From Ectocarpus siliculosus (lineage: Eukaryota > Sar > Phaeophyceae > Ectocarpales > Ectocarpaceae), in contig FN649739.1 of the NCBI GenBank assembly GCA_000310025.1, positions 779,510-843,509 of the forward strand: DNA of 64,000 nucleotides, written 5' to 3'. The notes under the pieces were generated by a model. The model made no database searches. It was not told where the DNA came from and saw only the letters and a program-made list of their open reading frames with translations. This document shows positions 12,837 to 25,100 of the stretch, in pieces (within the stretch, counting starts at the first letter, position 1; each line of letters opens with the position of its first letter). The translations under genes and the position numbers were made by a program.

Positions 12837-13615
12837 AGCGGTGAGGCGAACGATGAAGCCGGATCAGGACACGCTGAGCGACCTGCCCTGATCCGGCCTC
12901 CGTTCCATACCCGCGATAGACGTGAGCGGGGGTTCGATCTCCCTCCCTCCGCCGCCACCAGTCGTCCCTCGCCAGGGCTTCTTTTTTGAGGTTTTGCTCC
13001 GAATTTAGAGTGGGGGCCGGGGCCCCTTCCCCGACTCTCTCTATGAGGTCATCGATACCCGGAAAACATTTTTCGTCTCCGAAATACTGCTTGACGTCGC
13101 TCATGTGCGACGGTTGTGACACCAAAGTGCCGCCGATTCCCCTCGCAACGTCTCCTAGCTTACATTCAAAAGTTTTGCCAAGCCGTTACCAACGTCCCTC
13201 ATCTTCCGCGTGATACGTTGCTTTTCTGCTCGTGTGTGCTAGACGCAAGCATGTTTCTCTGTGCCTCGAGGCTTCGGTCAAGTTGTTGGTTTTCGGGTGT
13301 TGTTTGCGTTGTTGGGCTCTCTAGGACCAAACGTTGTGACCCTGCCCCATCGCGAGAAGTCACCGATGTCGACCCGCTACCCTGTCGCTCAAAGTTTGCC
13401 ATGTCGATGACCCTAGCAGTATACACCGCCAAATAAGTGTCATACTTGCCAAAGGTGCTTCCTCCGGGGTCTCCACCTCGCAAGAAGTCTTTCGCCACGG
13501 TCTTGGTGTCCGCCAATTCCTTGTATTTCGAGTGTATTTTCCGCGAATGATGTCCACCATTGGGGTCTGTTTGTCTGAAAAAGTTCTGCGCAGGGTGTCC
13601 GCCCTGTGTGTATCC
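12837..13615 (-). pseudogene. Unassigned coding stretch with apparent frameshifts
   Basis: A minus-strand frame is open from 13615 to a stop at 13199. It begins after an AG (possible acceptor), and no ATG is convincing as a start. The early part has Gly/Lys-rich segments (KDFLRGGDPGGSTFGKYDTY) and the later part looks helical and charged (NQQLDRSLEAQRNML). Reading then seems to continue in a second frame (KMRDVGNGLAKLLNV) and, after another shift, in a third frame from about 13175 (GDVARGIGGTLVSQPS, then FGDEKCFPGIDDLIERVGEG). Three frames with coherent composition in a row suggest a gene broken by two small indels, though very short introns cannot be excluded. I do not recognise the family. 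Confidence 0.35.
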
Positions 13616-16550
13616 CTATGCAGACTAAAAATACTACAAGGTAGAGTCGGCTACCCCGCCACTCGTAAACCGCCCTATCTAGTATGCCCTGAGACAGACT
13701 CTTTATCCTTTCATGGGATTAGATAGTTCTGATGGTGACGAGCGGGTTAGTGTGGTCGACGAGCGTGGGGAATGAAACGGTGGGACAACAGGGCATGAAG
13801 GTAAGATCACGGTTGGAGTATCGGCACCGGCACAAGCCCTCAATCCCCAGAAGAACAAGAAAACCGATGTCAAAACCACCACCAACAACCACAACCACAA
13901 CCATAACACCAACAATAACCAACACCCATAGCACACATTTGGCGAGCAACCCCTTCGGACAAACCTGAGCCCCGCTTGGTTTCCTTACATGAATTTTTTA
14001 CATAGTTTATGACTCTGAATGTGTTGTAGGAAGCTCCGCAGATTGTATCAGAAAAGATTGATGGTACCCCAAGGTATCCCTGTTTCCCGGAGCCAACGTA
14101 TTTGGATAATTAATTTTGGTTTTCTCCATGCTTTCGAAGTTTGTCATTAATATTTGTACGTACCCCCTTTGCTCGCCAAGGGGGAGGGGAACAGAGCGGA
14201 GACCGGGGCAACACGACGCACACCCCCGGTCTACCCCTTTACGATCAGTATAAATTCTGGTTCTCGTCAGTTCTCCTACAGCCACCCCCCTTTGACCGAG
14301 TGACAGAGCGCCAGCAAGGTATAGGTGAGAGATTGTGCCATCCCAATAGCGCGCTGTGATGAGAGTGACGCATGATGCATAGTTTGGATAGCACACCGAG
14401 GTTGGGTTGAGAAGCGAGGTTTGATGTTATAGGATTCAGATGTGTAGACGGAACATTAAAGATAATGGTTCCTTCTAGAAGGCGCGGAGAGATGTGACTC
14501 CCCGCGGAAGGATAAAACAGGGGACAGGATCTAGTAGCCCCTGCTTGTATTGAGGATCCTGCGCCCTTTGGTGTCATTCCTACCAATACCCAAGGCAACA
14601 GCTACTGCTGCTGCTGTCCTGCAAGAGTAACAACAAGTGAGTTCTTCTTCACGGGTCAACCAGACTTCATCACGCGTGCATACCACTACATTGAGAGGTG
14701 TCCTTGTTTTTTTTTTTTTCTTAGTATGACACAACGAATCCATCTCTATCACAGAAAAGAGTCTGAGACAGATTAGCAATGAATTCATAGCCTCAGAAAG
14801 TACCTGTATGTCTACGATTTCCCAGACAGCATACAGGGACATCTCCCCTGCTTTTTGTTTCATTTTGTTTGATGCTGTAGAATAATATGTAACTCTTTAC
14901 GGCTAACTGCTACCAACCCAATTCATTGCCGCTTTTTTTTTGCGCCCCGCGATCGGCCCTCGCCGATTACCAATTACTGGACACGTCTTGTCGCTCCGGC
15001 CTCCCTATCCACCCTCACCCCCTGCGTTCGTTCGCGCTCACAACCGCCGCGCACGGAACGCTTTCGCAGGGCCAGCCGACGGTTACCCCGAAGTTGACCC
15101 AGGTGAAAGCTGATGAAACCTGGCTTCGTTTAGCTGCCCTTCGCAGCAGTTCAGCATTTTTTTGGTTCTAACGCTTTCCCGCGCCTTTCATCGTGCCTGT
15201 CTGTCTCTCATGTTCTGTTGTTGAGATGATGCAAGAGAGGGAGGCGTGGAGTTTGGTAGCCTTCCTGTGCATCTCTCTGTTTGTTATGCTGGCGATGTAG
15301 AAGAAATGTTTTGGGTAGTTGGTTCGTCGGGTGTGCCAGCACCCTGAAGCAAAACACAACACACACACGGTAAAAGATTACTCCTCTTTTACGTATGTAT
15401 GCATTGCACGTAGTTCATGGGCAACCGATGAACTGCCCAGCATGGGCTGTCCGTTCCCTTGCATATGGATAGTTCCCTTGGGCAGATAGATTATCATACC
15501 CGAGGTGTGGGAGACCCCATGTGGGTGGGCCGCCGGCCGTGGGTCGTGGGCAAGTTGCAGCGAAGTACAGTGCCGGCCAGCTTGTACGAATCTGAGCCTC
15601 GGATTGTTGTTTAATCTCCGAAAAACGCCCTAACAAAGGCTTGCACCTGATCGAAATTGAAAATAACGGGAGGTGTGGGGGGGGTATCATGTCGCACAAT
15701 ACCGACTTCTTCCCAAATGACAAGAAACGGAAGGATCTGGGTTGGACGTTCGGAGACCAAGTGGCCTCTGCCCGTTGTTAGAGATCAGCCGCGGTGGTGA
15801 CCTTGGCCCCGATGAAGAGGTCAGCTTGATGCAGCTTTCGCACGGATTTCGTCTTCACCCCCCCCCTCTCCAGCGGAGCTAGACGGCCCGTTGATGCATG
15901 TTCTTCAGGCGTTGTTCGGAGTGGTTTCTGTTGGGCAGATCAATCGGGTCTGGCCCACAAACTAGCCATATATGTACGACTTCCCGCATGGTGTTGACCG
16001 ACGATCGATGCACCATGAGCGTGAAGTCGTCTCCAGAAGCGTAGAGCAGTGTACCTAGTTGAGGCAAACAGAGCGGCAGGATCGTGAGCGTTGACCGAAG
16101 CAATCGACGGTGTCGATGAGTCGGCGGCACGCCGCGGGCAGGGTAGCAGGGCGACAATCCCTAACCGTCGCAACAGCTATGGTACGTACAAGCGAGCAGG
16201 TTCCAATATTTGGGGACCACCTGATGATTGGATATCGAAGGGGTTGAAGTCTGCTCTGTCCGCCCTCTCGAAAGATGAGGTTGTCCTTGCAGAGGTGCTT
16301 GTAGTACGGTAGTCCAGTAGTTTCGACATACATGCTGGCTGGCAGAAGAAAATTATTGAATTGAATTTATCTGCCTAGCCAAAGAAATGCGGACATAATT
16401 CTCATCGAGATTGCGAAATATGGTGTTGGCCCTTCAAAGAAAACGGTGTTTCTCTGTTCATGAAGTGCCTGTGTGTGTCCTGGGCTGCAAGTGGGGATTT
16501 GTTGTTCCATGCGCATCCCATGCATGGGCAGCCCTTGGGATCCCATTTTC
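13616..16550. other. intergenic, no gene seen
   Basis: A purine/pyrimidine-biased microsatellite-like stretch of CAACCA repeats lies at about 13875-13925, and a poly-T run near 14708-14720. Open frames are short and scattered. Confidence 0.3.
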
Positions 16551-16590
16551 TCCATGGACTGAGTTCCATGGACTGAGTTCCATGGACTGA
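16551..16590 (+). repeat. Three tandem copies of a 14-bp unit
   Basis: The unit TCCATGGACTGAGT is repeated at 16551, 16565 and 16579 (the last copy partial). The core CCATGG is shared with the palindrome clusters at 9.4 and 10.2 kb. Confidence 0.7.
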
Positions 16591-17336
16591 ACAATCAACA
16601 ATATTTCCGAAAGTGTAATAAGCGACCCACGCCTGAGGACGAAAACAATGGGGATGCTTTTCTGCTGTACAGTAGATAGCCCACCTTCACCATATATATA
16701 TATATTTTTCTGGATATATGCTGTTCCTCGTTGCTTGACCCTATGTGTCCCTGCGTTCTTGGTGCTCTGACTGCGAACAAACCATTCCTTTGGTGTGGTC
16801 CTCTAGCTACTCTGCGCTTGTATCCGGGACCGTGGTCACACTGCCGCGATGCCTTCAACGACTCAAGGGTGACATTACGAAGTGTTTCCTTTCCATGTGT
16901 TTCACCTATGAGGACTCCGATTGAACCGCTCACAGGATTGGACATTGCCTCGTGGTATTCACTTTTCGCATACCAGCGTGGCCTTACCACTACTTGGTGT
17001 GTTTCAAGCGAATGCTCCCGGTGTTTGCGAGCACCCTGAGCTGTGTGGTGCATGCAACGGTAAGCTCTGTTTCGCCAATATTCCAATACATCCGGCGATG
17101 AACCCCCCATATGAACGTAAGAAGATACATTTGACGCCCCGCGTTGGACGATTCTAGCCATACATCCATGTCTGTTTGTTTCTCTCACCCAAGACCGTCC
17201 CTGCGTGCGCTTCAATCCGTGACGTTCCTTTTTTGAGCGTTGTTGCTGCTGAATCAATTGTGCAGGCGCAAGTCCAAGTCCACGCAGGAGCGGCGCCCTC
17301 TTTTCGGTAGCCCCGGGCCGGGCTTGCGTTCCAGCA

Positions 17337-19254
17337 ATGGCGCGCACCCCAGCACCACTTCATTGCCTGGCGGTCTTGTCGCTTTATCTCCTTGGCGCCG
17401 CTTCCGCGCTGGTCCGGCGTGCCGATGCACAGCAGAGTAGCAGCCGAGACTGTTACGACCTGAATCTAGCCTGCAGTGGGTACGGCATGCCAAATACGTC
17501 AGGAATGTTCAAACATCCTTCCAGTGCAGTAAAAGGACTACAGTAGGTACTACGGGGAGCACTGTCCGTGCCACCGCGAAGATGCGTTGATTAATGCTCG
17601 CTGATGGTTTCCCGGTCCGAGAAGACCTCAGAGCTCTTTGGCATTTACAACGTACGGGTGAGCATGCTTGAACATGGCACCGTACGTACGACCTCAGTAC
17701 GAAGTTCGTTGATGCAATAAAAAAAATACACATACGTGTAGCACTACTCCTCGCGTCCCGATTTGTTTCGGGGGATGGGCCTGGTAGGGGGGACACCGGC
17801 ACGCAACGAGCTCCCCTGTCTTCGTGAGGGTGCGAGGAGATGCCTTTCTGCATGTTCTTCTTGCTCGTACTACAGTAGTATCGGCGCTCACTCTGTTAGC
17901 ATACGCGGCGATGTGAACCCAATGCTGAGGTGCCAATGGTTCTGTCGGCAGGGTTGCCAAGTGTTCATTGCGCCTTTTGAGTGCCGACAAGGCCTGTGAC
18001 TAACAAAGTGGTGTCGGTGACCGCATGGCCGTACGTCTTGCACTAGAAGAGACGAAGCACTGGCTGAAACATCGTTGGGTGCCCTCTCCGTATACGACCA
18101 CAACGGGCCCTCCTCAGTCAAAATCGTGGTCAGTCTTCCAAAGCAGCGATTGTTCGACATCCTCTTCGATTGATGTACTGACCCGGAAACCCGCCCACGC
18201 CTTCGAAACTCTCGAAAAAACTCTTTTTGCAGTCAAGGAGGAGGTCTGCACGGAGTGCTCCAACGCTGCGGCCGATGATGCATTTTTCGCCTGCATTGAC
18301 AGCAAGCACCTCAGCATTACCTACGACGTTTGCGCCGCCAACGAAGAGTTTGTGTGCTGCTTCAACGAAGCGACGGGAATTGATTGCTTAGGCGACCCGG
18401 TTACGCGTGCACTCTTCGAATGCATGTTCGGCAAGTCCAACTTGTGCGAGGAAAAGTGGGCATGCGGCGGCGCCAGTGCTGGTGACGACCCTCCCACCAC
18501 GTCGGCGTCCGGCTCCACAGCCTCGTCGCACCCAAGGCCCCCTTCCTATACCCGGTTTGCCGGATCAGATACGACCCAAACCAACGCCACTGCCCCGACA
18601 AGGAGCCCGGTGTCCACTTGGTCAGATCGGAATATGAACCTCCCTACTGCGGAGTTACCCGTTACGTCCCAATCGGTGGCAGCCACGTTTACTGCTTCCC
18701 CTACGGCTTCTCCTACGGCTTCCCCTACGGCTTCCCCGGCGGCTTCCTCTACCCCGGCATCGCCCTCTACATCCCAGGTGGCGACTACCACGTCTTCTGG
18801 AGGAGGTGAGAACTTGTTGCCTGCTTGGGTTTCCCCGAAACTGAAGGTGGGATGACATTTTTTCCAGAATTTACGAAACACAAGGTTTTGCGAGCAACAG
18901 CAAAACCCAGATTTCGGCCCCGCCCACCGCTGCCAATTGCCATAACCTTGTACATCTCTGACGTCTTGAAGCCCCGGGAACCATACCTTTTCAGCTCCGG
19001 CCGGCCCGATCGTGGGCGGCGTAGTGGGCGTGCTGGTACTTGGTGGGATCATCATGGTCGCTGCGATCAAGACTGGGCGTCTCAAGAGCTGCAGCAATGG
19101 CACCACTCCGAATGCTGCTATCCCTGTTGGTGGGGCGCCCGCGGCGCCCCAGACATCAGGCGTCCAGCCTGTGGGTGCTTCTGGTGACTCTGCCACCCAA
19201 TATCCCGTAGCTCACCAGTACCCAGTAGCTTATCAGTATCCCGAAGCCCTGTAA
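17337..19254 (+). CDS. 12-Cys surface protein, type I transmembrane form
   Basis: Three exons: 17337-17475, 18233-18805 and 18995-19254. Both introns are phase 1 (757 and 189 bp), giving 323 residues. Residues 1-32 form a signal peptide ending ADAQ. The 12-Cys domain starts at Cys39 (RDCYDLNLAC at the end of exon 1) and continues in exon 2 with CTEC, VCCFNEATGIDC, LFEC and two last cysteines. A Ser/Thr/Pro stalk follows, including a four-residue ASPT repeat. Exon 3 encodes a membrane helix (about residues 242-262, VVGVLVLGGIIMVAAI) followed by KTGR and a 61-residue tail with three QYP repeats near the end. The four other full-length paralogs instead end in a hydrophobic GPI-type tail, so this one could transmit a signal into the cell. 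The function is unknown. The ATG is fixed by alignment with its paralogs and lies two bases after an AG. Confidence 0.78.
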
Positions 19255-20130
19255 GACCTTGACGGCATTGGAGCGTTCAGCGATAGGGCAAGTAGTCTGC
19301 GAGCTTTCCACCAGTCGAGCAGTGCCACTTCCAAGGCCTTTAGCAGTGCTCGGAACAGTAGCGTGTGATCATTACGGCACCCACCGCATTTTTGGCGCAT
19401 ATGCATCGGTAAAGGGTAGTGCCGAGTTGCGCGCTGGGGTGCTGGTTATTGATGAGACAGACACGAGCTGGCGGAAAAGGACTTTTCGTCTCTGGTTGTG
19501 ATGGGTTGTGGATGGATGATATGACTGGCCCACTCGCATTCTCCGCCGCTGCTGCCACCGCCGTGGCGGTCGTGTGATGAGCTCTTCGTCTCTTGAGACA
19601 TGTTACTCACGACAATGCCCAGGCTTTAGCGCCGACAGACGGCCGCGCAGCTCCTCGTGACGGGTCCTCCGTTAGCGTTCTGCTACCGTACTCGGTGCAG
19701 ATTGGAACATACGTCCTCGCCGGCGGAACAGGGGAGGCGAGTGTTGTGTGGTGTTGATCACGGAACCTTAGATTCCATGCATCGCCGTGTAGAATGTAGA
19801 ATTTCCTTTCGTAGCAAATAGTTGTGTACAGGGAGAAACACGTTTTGTGTTCGAGGCAGTAGTATTTACGTTCTGTTAGTGACTCTTGCTATCTACGCGG
19901 TTTCACGCCATCTGATTGGTCAGCCGTTGGTTCCTATCCTTGACCCTCTCCTCGTTCGAGGAACGAACGGGATGATAAAAATTCGAGACGGCGACGGGTA
20001 GTTCCGTCGGAGTAAGACTACTGCAGTTGCTGCTCCACGCGAGTCTCGTGTACAAATTCATGAATGCTAGATATTGCCCTAACGGAGTAAATGCTGATCC
20101 CATCAACCTAGAGAATAGCAACCCCAAGCC
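19255..20130. other. intergenic, 3' flank of the 17337 gene
   Basis: No exon seen. The right part starts a repeat-rich stretch. Confidence 0.3.
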
Positions 20131-20243
20131 AACCTAGCACCTCATCGGATAGGGTGTGGGTTTGGGGTTAGGTAGGGATTGTGTTAGAGTTTGAAGCGGG
20201 TGCATCGAATATTTTTCATTTTGCTTGGCAGGTGCTAGGTTGG
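20131..20243. repeat. Short inverted repeat (14-bp arms)
   Basis: CCAACCTAGCACCT (20131-20144) is repeated exactly in inverted orientation (AGGTGCTAGGTTGG, about 20230-20243). The loop of about 85 bp contains GT/TTAGGG-like sequence. It could form a hairpin, or it may be a remnant of a small mobile element. Confidence 0.5.
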
Positions 20244-20272
20244 TTCTTGACGTGGGTAGGTGTAATGTTGTA

Positions 20273-20828
20273 ATTCCTCCGAGCCCTCAGATAAGCTCAC
20301 TTAGCACATAAAGAGGAGTGGCGTGTGCCCATTTGGGACTTTTTCAAAACGGTTATTTAACTGTTTTCGCGAAGACCTGGAGAAGGACTCTAAACCGAGG
20401 TTCTTTTCTGAGAGCGCGATGGTGCACCACCTACACCTATAGTAAGCAGGGGTAGTCGACCGTGAAACAGTTTGATCCACCGGTTGGTAGGGTCAAGATG
20501 TTTTTTTTTTAAACTGTTTTTTTCTTGGTTCTCGTGACGTTTCGGAGAACCGCGCAAAACAGTCGATTCTGGATCGCGCTACACCGTTTTTTTCTCCAAA
20601 CCGGCTTATCTTCCGTAGAACACGAATAATACCCCCGGGGACGATAACATGCTAACCCCTGGTCGATTTTTTTTTTTCTCAATCGCGTTACTCATTACAC
20701 GTTGACCATATGTAGGCAGTTTCATGGTCATATGTCCTATATTGGCCGGTGTAAATGAGCTTTTTCAAAGTGAGCTTATCTGTCTGGTGTTTTTTGCAAA
20801 GTGAGCTCATCTGATGGCTCGGAGGAAG
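20273..20828. mobile_element. MITE-like element with about 32-bp terminal inverted repeats
   Basis: The left end reads CCTCCGAGCCCTCAGATAAG from 20276. The right end (about 20797-20828) is its inverted copy with roughly three differences in 32 bases (AGCTCATCTGATGGCTCGG). The dinucleotide TA flanks both ends (20271-20272 and 20829-20830), as expected for Tc1/mariner-type insertions. The interior has no coding frame and several T runs, so the element would be non-autonomous. Confidence 0.6.
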
Positions 20829-21893
20829 TACAAGATAGCTGTACTGTAACCCATACCTACACGATGGAGTTGGTTTCGGGGGATTGGAGCTCTGTGGGCA
20901 GAGATATGCCGAGTAATTAAGAAGTTACTCCACCGGTGGAGCAAATACCGTTATACCGTTATTCCGATGTATAAATGGGCCAGTTTTTCGCGAAACTGCA
21001 GCCTGCAATGAGTCGTAGCTTGCGTGGCATTGTGCTTCGTTGTTGGTGGTTGTTGGGAATGCGGCGGTGGTGAGATACCGCGAAGCCTATATGTGCAGGT
21101 GGTGCACAAAAGGTTCCGTTGACTTCGACCTCGTGCATAAACAGACACGTTTGATCACAAGTAGATCGCACTGATTTGATTTCAGGCTGTGTCTCTTGTG
21201 CATCTATATCTGCTGTGTGGTGCTAGTTGACGTCTTGGGCCGAATGTGTCTCGCTGGACGCGTCGTTCTGCATCGCCTACAATACTCTTATTGCACCAAA
21301 CGCACCCACTCACTCGTACTAGTCGACGACTAGCAAACGATGATACCGGTCAATGTAGATCGTTTGGCAACACGAAAAGCATGTTCTTGGATTTCTTTGC
21401 TGGCCGGCGAGTGCCTTTCGAGAACACGCTCACGAGGATTACCTTGTGTCCAAGATCGAAAATCCAAAATACCCCCCCCCCCTGATGCATAGAACGCAAG
21501 CACGAAGCACGACAGAAAAAGCCTTGCGTTATTCTCCCTTCGATTTTATTGCACGAAACGTGCGTACGCGTGTGGTACCGAGGTGTCGTCGGGGTTGGTA
21601 TTATTATGGGTGAGGTAAAAGAAAGGTGTAGCACCTTGTCGCGGGGGTGGCCTCTGACGGCGTATGGCGTATTGTACATCCATCTTCTACAATATTATTT
21701 CTATCAGCGGTGAAGAGAGCACCAACAACAACAAAACACAACAGGCCTCGTGACAGTTGTTGACTGTAAAATAACTACTGCTTGCTGCTGCACTGCATAA
21801 CACTACTACTACTGCGAGACTACTGCCTGAAGAAGTAGTTCAATGCAAGAAAATGTTCATCCAACATCATCTGGAAAACCTCATCCGGAGGCT
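20829..21893. other. intergenic, no gene seen
   Basis: Only short frames and a C run (near 21473-21482). Confidence 0.3.
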
Positions 21894-22175
21894 GAGTTGT
21901 TTTGTACAAACAACAGTACTTCTTCAAGTATAGCCTACAGTACAGTAGTCTACTCCAACTCGCCTACTCTACCACGCTACAGTAGTGAGTTGTTTTGTAC
22001 AAACAACAGTACTTCTTCAAGTATAGCCTACAACAGTACAGTAGTCTACTCCAACTCGCCTACTCTACCACGCTACAGTAGTGAGTTGTTTTGTACAAAC
22101 AACAGTACTTCTTCAAGTATAGCCTACAGTACAGTAGTCTACTCCAACTCGCCTACTCTACCACGCTACAGTAGT
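21894..22175 (+). repeat. Three tandem copies of a 93/96-bp unit
   Basis: Copies start at 21894, 21987 and 22083 and are 93, 96 and 93 bp long. They are almost identical except for a 3-bp insertion (ACA) in the middle copy. Each contains a hairpin-like TTGTTTTGTACAAACAAC and CAGTAGTCTAC, a motif also scattered elsewhere in the window. All lengths are multiples of three, so a plus-strand frame (21843-22247) stays open across the array. Its Ser/Thr/Tyr-rich translation may still be chance. Confidence 0.75.
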
Positions 22176-25100
22176 GCATGGCCTGATGTACTGTATGTAG
22201 TCGCTTGGTGCCGCCGTAGTCTGGTACACACGTTGTGGAAGGAGTAGACTACTTTTCGTGACAGAGTTTTCATGCAAGGTTCTCCATGCAGTCAGTCGGC
22301 TGTAATGTACAGACGATTGTGGGCATCGAAAAGTATTCCCTCAGCAGGAAGCTGGGGCTGCCGAGACTAAAGGTAAGTGGTCGTGCACAATAGTGATGCG
22401 GTGGATTATTTTCCGTAATATTGTACACAGAGCACCGATGGTGACGATGAGAGCAGCAGAGCAAATCATCGAAATCTGCCTATGATATTGTATAATACAT
22501 ACATTCGGCGTTGTACCCGAAACACGCAGCCAAGACTCACAACTATTGTAGTACCTATACAGGACGACGACAACCACCAGAGAGGGATGGGAGAAATACA
22601 TGCAGTATGAAAACGGAGAGGTAAAGAGAGGAGGAGATTCGCATCCCGCAGACATGGAAACGTCTTTGGGTCGGCGGACAGATGGGGGATCCGCACCGGT
22701 CCATGGTCCCCCGGTCCACACGCGCAGAACCAGAGAACCGGTCTTGAGCCAGCAGAGAGCGTACAACAGTTTGCCCAATAAAGAAATCCCAGAAATTTCC
22801 CTGGATGTTCAATGGGCCATGTGTATGAGTGGGCGCCACGCACACACACACACACCTTCCCTGCTTCTTCGCTCTTGCTTCTCACCCCTCCTCTCCGCAC
22901 GCTCACCACTTCTCTAGGGACCGATCAAGGGGGCACTCCTGGACTATCAGGTAAGGCTGCTTGCCTTCTCGTGCGGCCTTGGGGTGTGGCGCTCTGTTGT
23001 GTGCTCGGCGTGTGTGGTGGTGGTGCGGTGTTGTCATTTGCTTTTTTTTAGTTCTTTGTAGCAGAATTGATGACACGCTATACATATAGAGTGGACATCA
23101 AGAGATAGCCATATGCCCACAAGGTCGGAAAAGGGCATTGATGCGCACCCTTGCGACAAGCCCTTACCTGCCTCTAATGGCGGAACAGCTTCCTCGCGTT
23201 TGAAGGCTTACAGCAGTTGCGTGTGCGTCGTCCCCTGAAGCCATGGCGCGCTGAAGGCGTCATAGTTGTTTTCCGGGTGAATCGCGGTTCCAAATGTCAT
23301 GAGTTGTCCGCTTTTTAGCAGCGTGTCCTGGCTCCTGACCGTCGTGGTTGCGCCGTTTGTTGTTGCTGTTGCCGGTGATAGAATACTGCTGTTGGCGTGG
23401 TGTGTCTTCACGTGCGTCCCGGTTCGGTCCCTACGAGTTGCGTTCTACTCCCACGTTCTGGCGTGCGCTTAGAAACGACTCCGGGTGGTCAGGGGGGCGC
23501 GCTCATGAGTTGGGCGCCGAAATGCGTGTTTGCACTGGCTCTGGCAATATCTCTTCCTTTGTCAGTGCCTCAGGAGGTTGGCTGCACAAAGCAACACGGA
23601 TAGAAGCCCCACCCATGTGCGCATCCATGCGCTCTGACTTTAGAATAGCGTGAGGGGTTAGGAGGGAGGGCGCCCCAGGGCAGCGATTGCCGCTGCCCAG
23701 CAGCGCATGCAGACTGCGCAGGGATGCCAGACAGCTGCCTCTGAATTTTCAAACTTTCGGATGAAAAATTCTTGTCGATGCACAACACGTGATGGTTGTT
23801 CGTGTTCCGACGACTTTAGCTACATACATACAGCAGCAGGTTTTTTGCAGGTGATATGGCCGAAGGGTCTCAAGGTCGTAGGTAGGTGTAGCTCGATACA
23901 GAGGGCAGGCAGCTTCTCTCCGATCATTGGCGATTTGGCAGTTCGGGCCCAGGCCAAGGTGCCGAGACACATGTGGTCCGCCCGCCAAAGCCAGCAGCAG
24001 TGGCATGTGGAACGAACATCCGTACATTCGGTACATGCGTGGTCTCCCGAGTGCCTTGTTATCGCCTCCAGCGCGAGTTGTCGTGGTGTACTGCTGTACG
24101 GTTAAAACGGCAACGTCTGTAGTGCGTTGCTTCAGCTTTGCACTTCCATATGCATAGTAAATTCGCGAGCGACGCACGCACCGAACACAGTGTCCGTCAC
24201 AACTATAAATAGAGTGTTCGCACAGCAGTAGAAAATTAGAAAGCCTCCAATTTCGCCACGCGCAGGCTCTCCGCGCCTCATCTCGACGACGTCATGTCCA
24301 AGGCTGATTTGCGCCAATTAAATTGGGTATGCCGTGGTACGGTTACAGATGACAACCCTGTTTTTTTGTCCCCCTCGTGTTTCCTGCATTTATTTCTTGC
24401 CTCGGCTTTTATTGCGAACAGCAGTACAGTGTTCAGCCGCCCCATTCCCGCGTCGACCTTGAATTCGAGTTGCGCACGATCTTTCTCAACGGACTCCTTG
24501 ATACCTGGGAGTTTCGGGAAATTGTTTCGTTTTGGTCAGGCTGAGTCTCACAGACAAAATTGCCCAGACAAGAGCTGGTATAAAAAATATCCGAAAAGAG
24601 GCTCAGATTTTTTTTGGCATGACGTGGCAGCAGCCCCCCCGCTGATTGGCCGAAAGACTCGCGTGCGCCGTTCCCCACGCCACCTCTTCCCTTTCGTCTA
24701 CACGAAAAAAAAAAAAAAAAGTAGGTGTTGTTGCTTGGTTGGCTGCTGCTATCATCCAAGGTGCCAGGTTCATCTAGCGGGGGTGTTGTCACCGCAGAGA
24801 AGTACCCTGTAGAAAGGCTTTTGTTGCAAGCAAACTCTCAGCCGCTTGTTCCAATCAAGCGAAAGAGCGAGAGGCGGCGGTTTATTCAGAAGCAGCTCGC
24901 AGCAGCAGCAGCAGCTTCAACCGAGAACAATCACCCTAACAGCTGTCTAGAGGGGGTGGCGCCGATAGAGAGTATCACTAGGCAACTTTTGGGCCACCTC
25001 CCAGCAGTTCGAGTGGTCTACACAGCTCATGGTCTGGGTGTTCTCCTGACCTGTTTGTAGACAAGAAAGTTGCTCTATTTTGAGGCTAGTGATACGTGTA

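Noticed and set aside
12780-12960. GGTTCGAT-like boxes resembling tRNA T-arms on both strands
   Set aside because: No pairing acceptor stem, D-arm or anticodon arm could be placed at the required distances.
13875-13925. CAACCA run as a CRISPR-like array
   Set aside because: It is a simple microsatellite without spacers, in a eukaryotic context.
20150-20180. Telomere-like GGGTTTGGGGTTAGG stretch
   Set aside because: It is only a few imperfect units inside an inverted repeat and does not form an interstitial telomere array.
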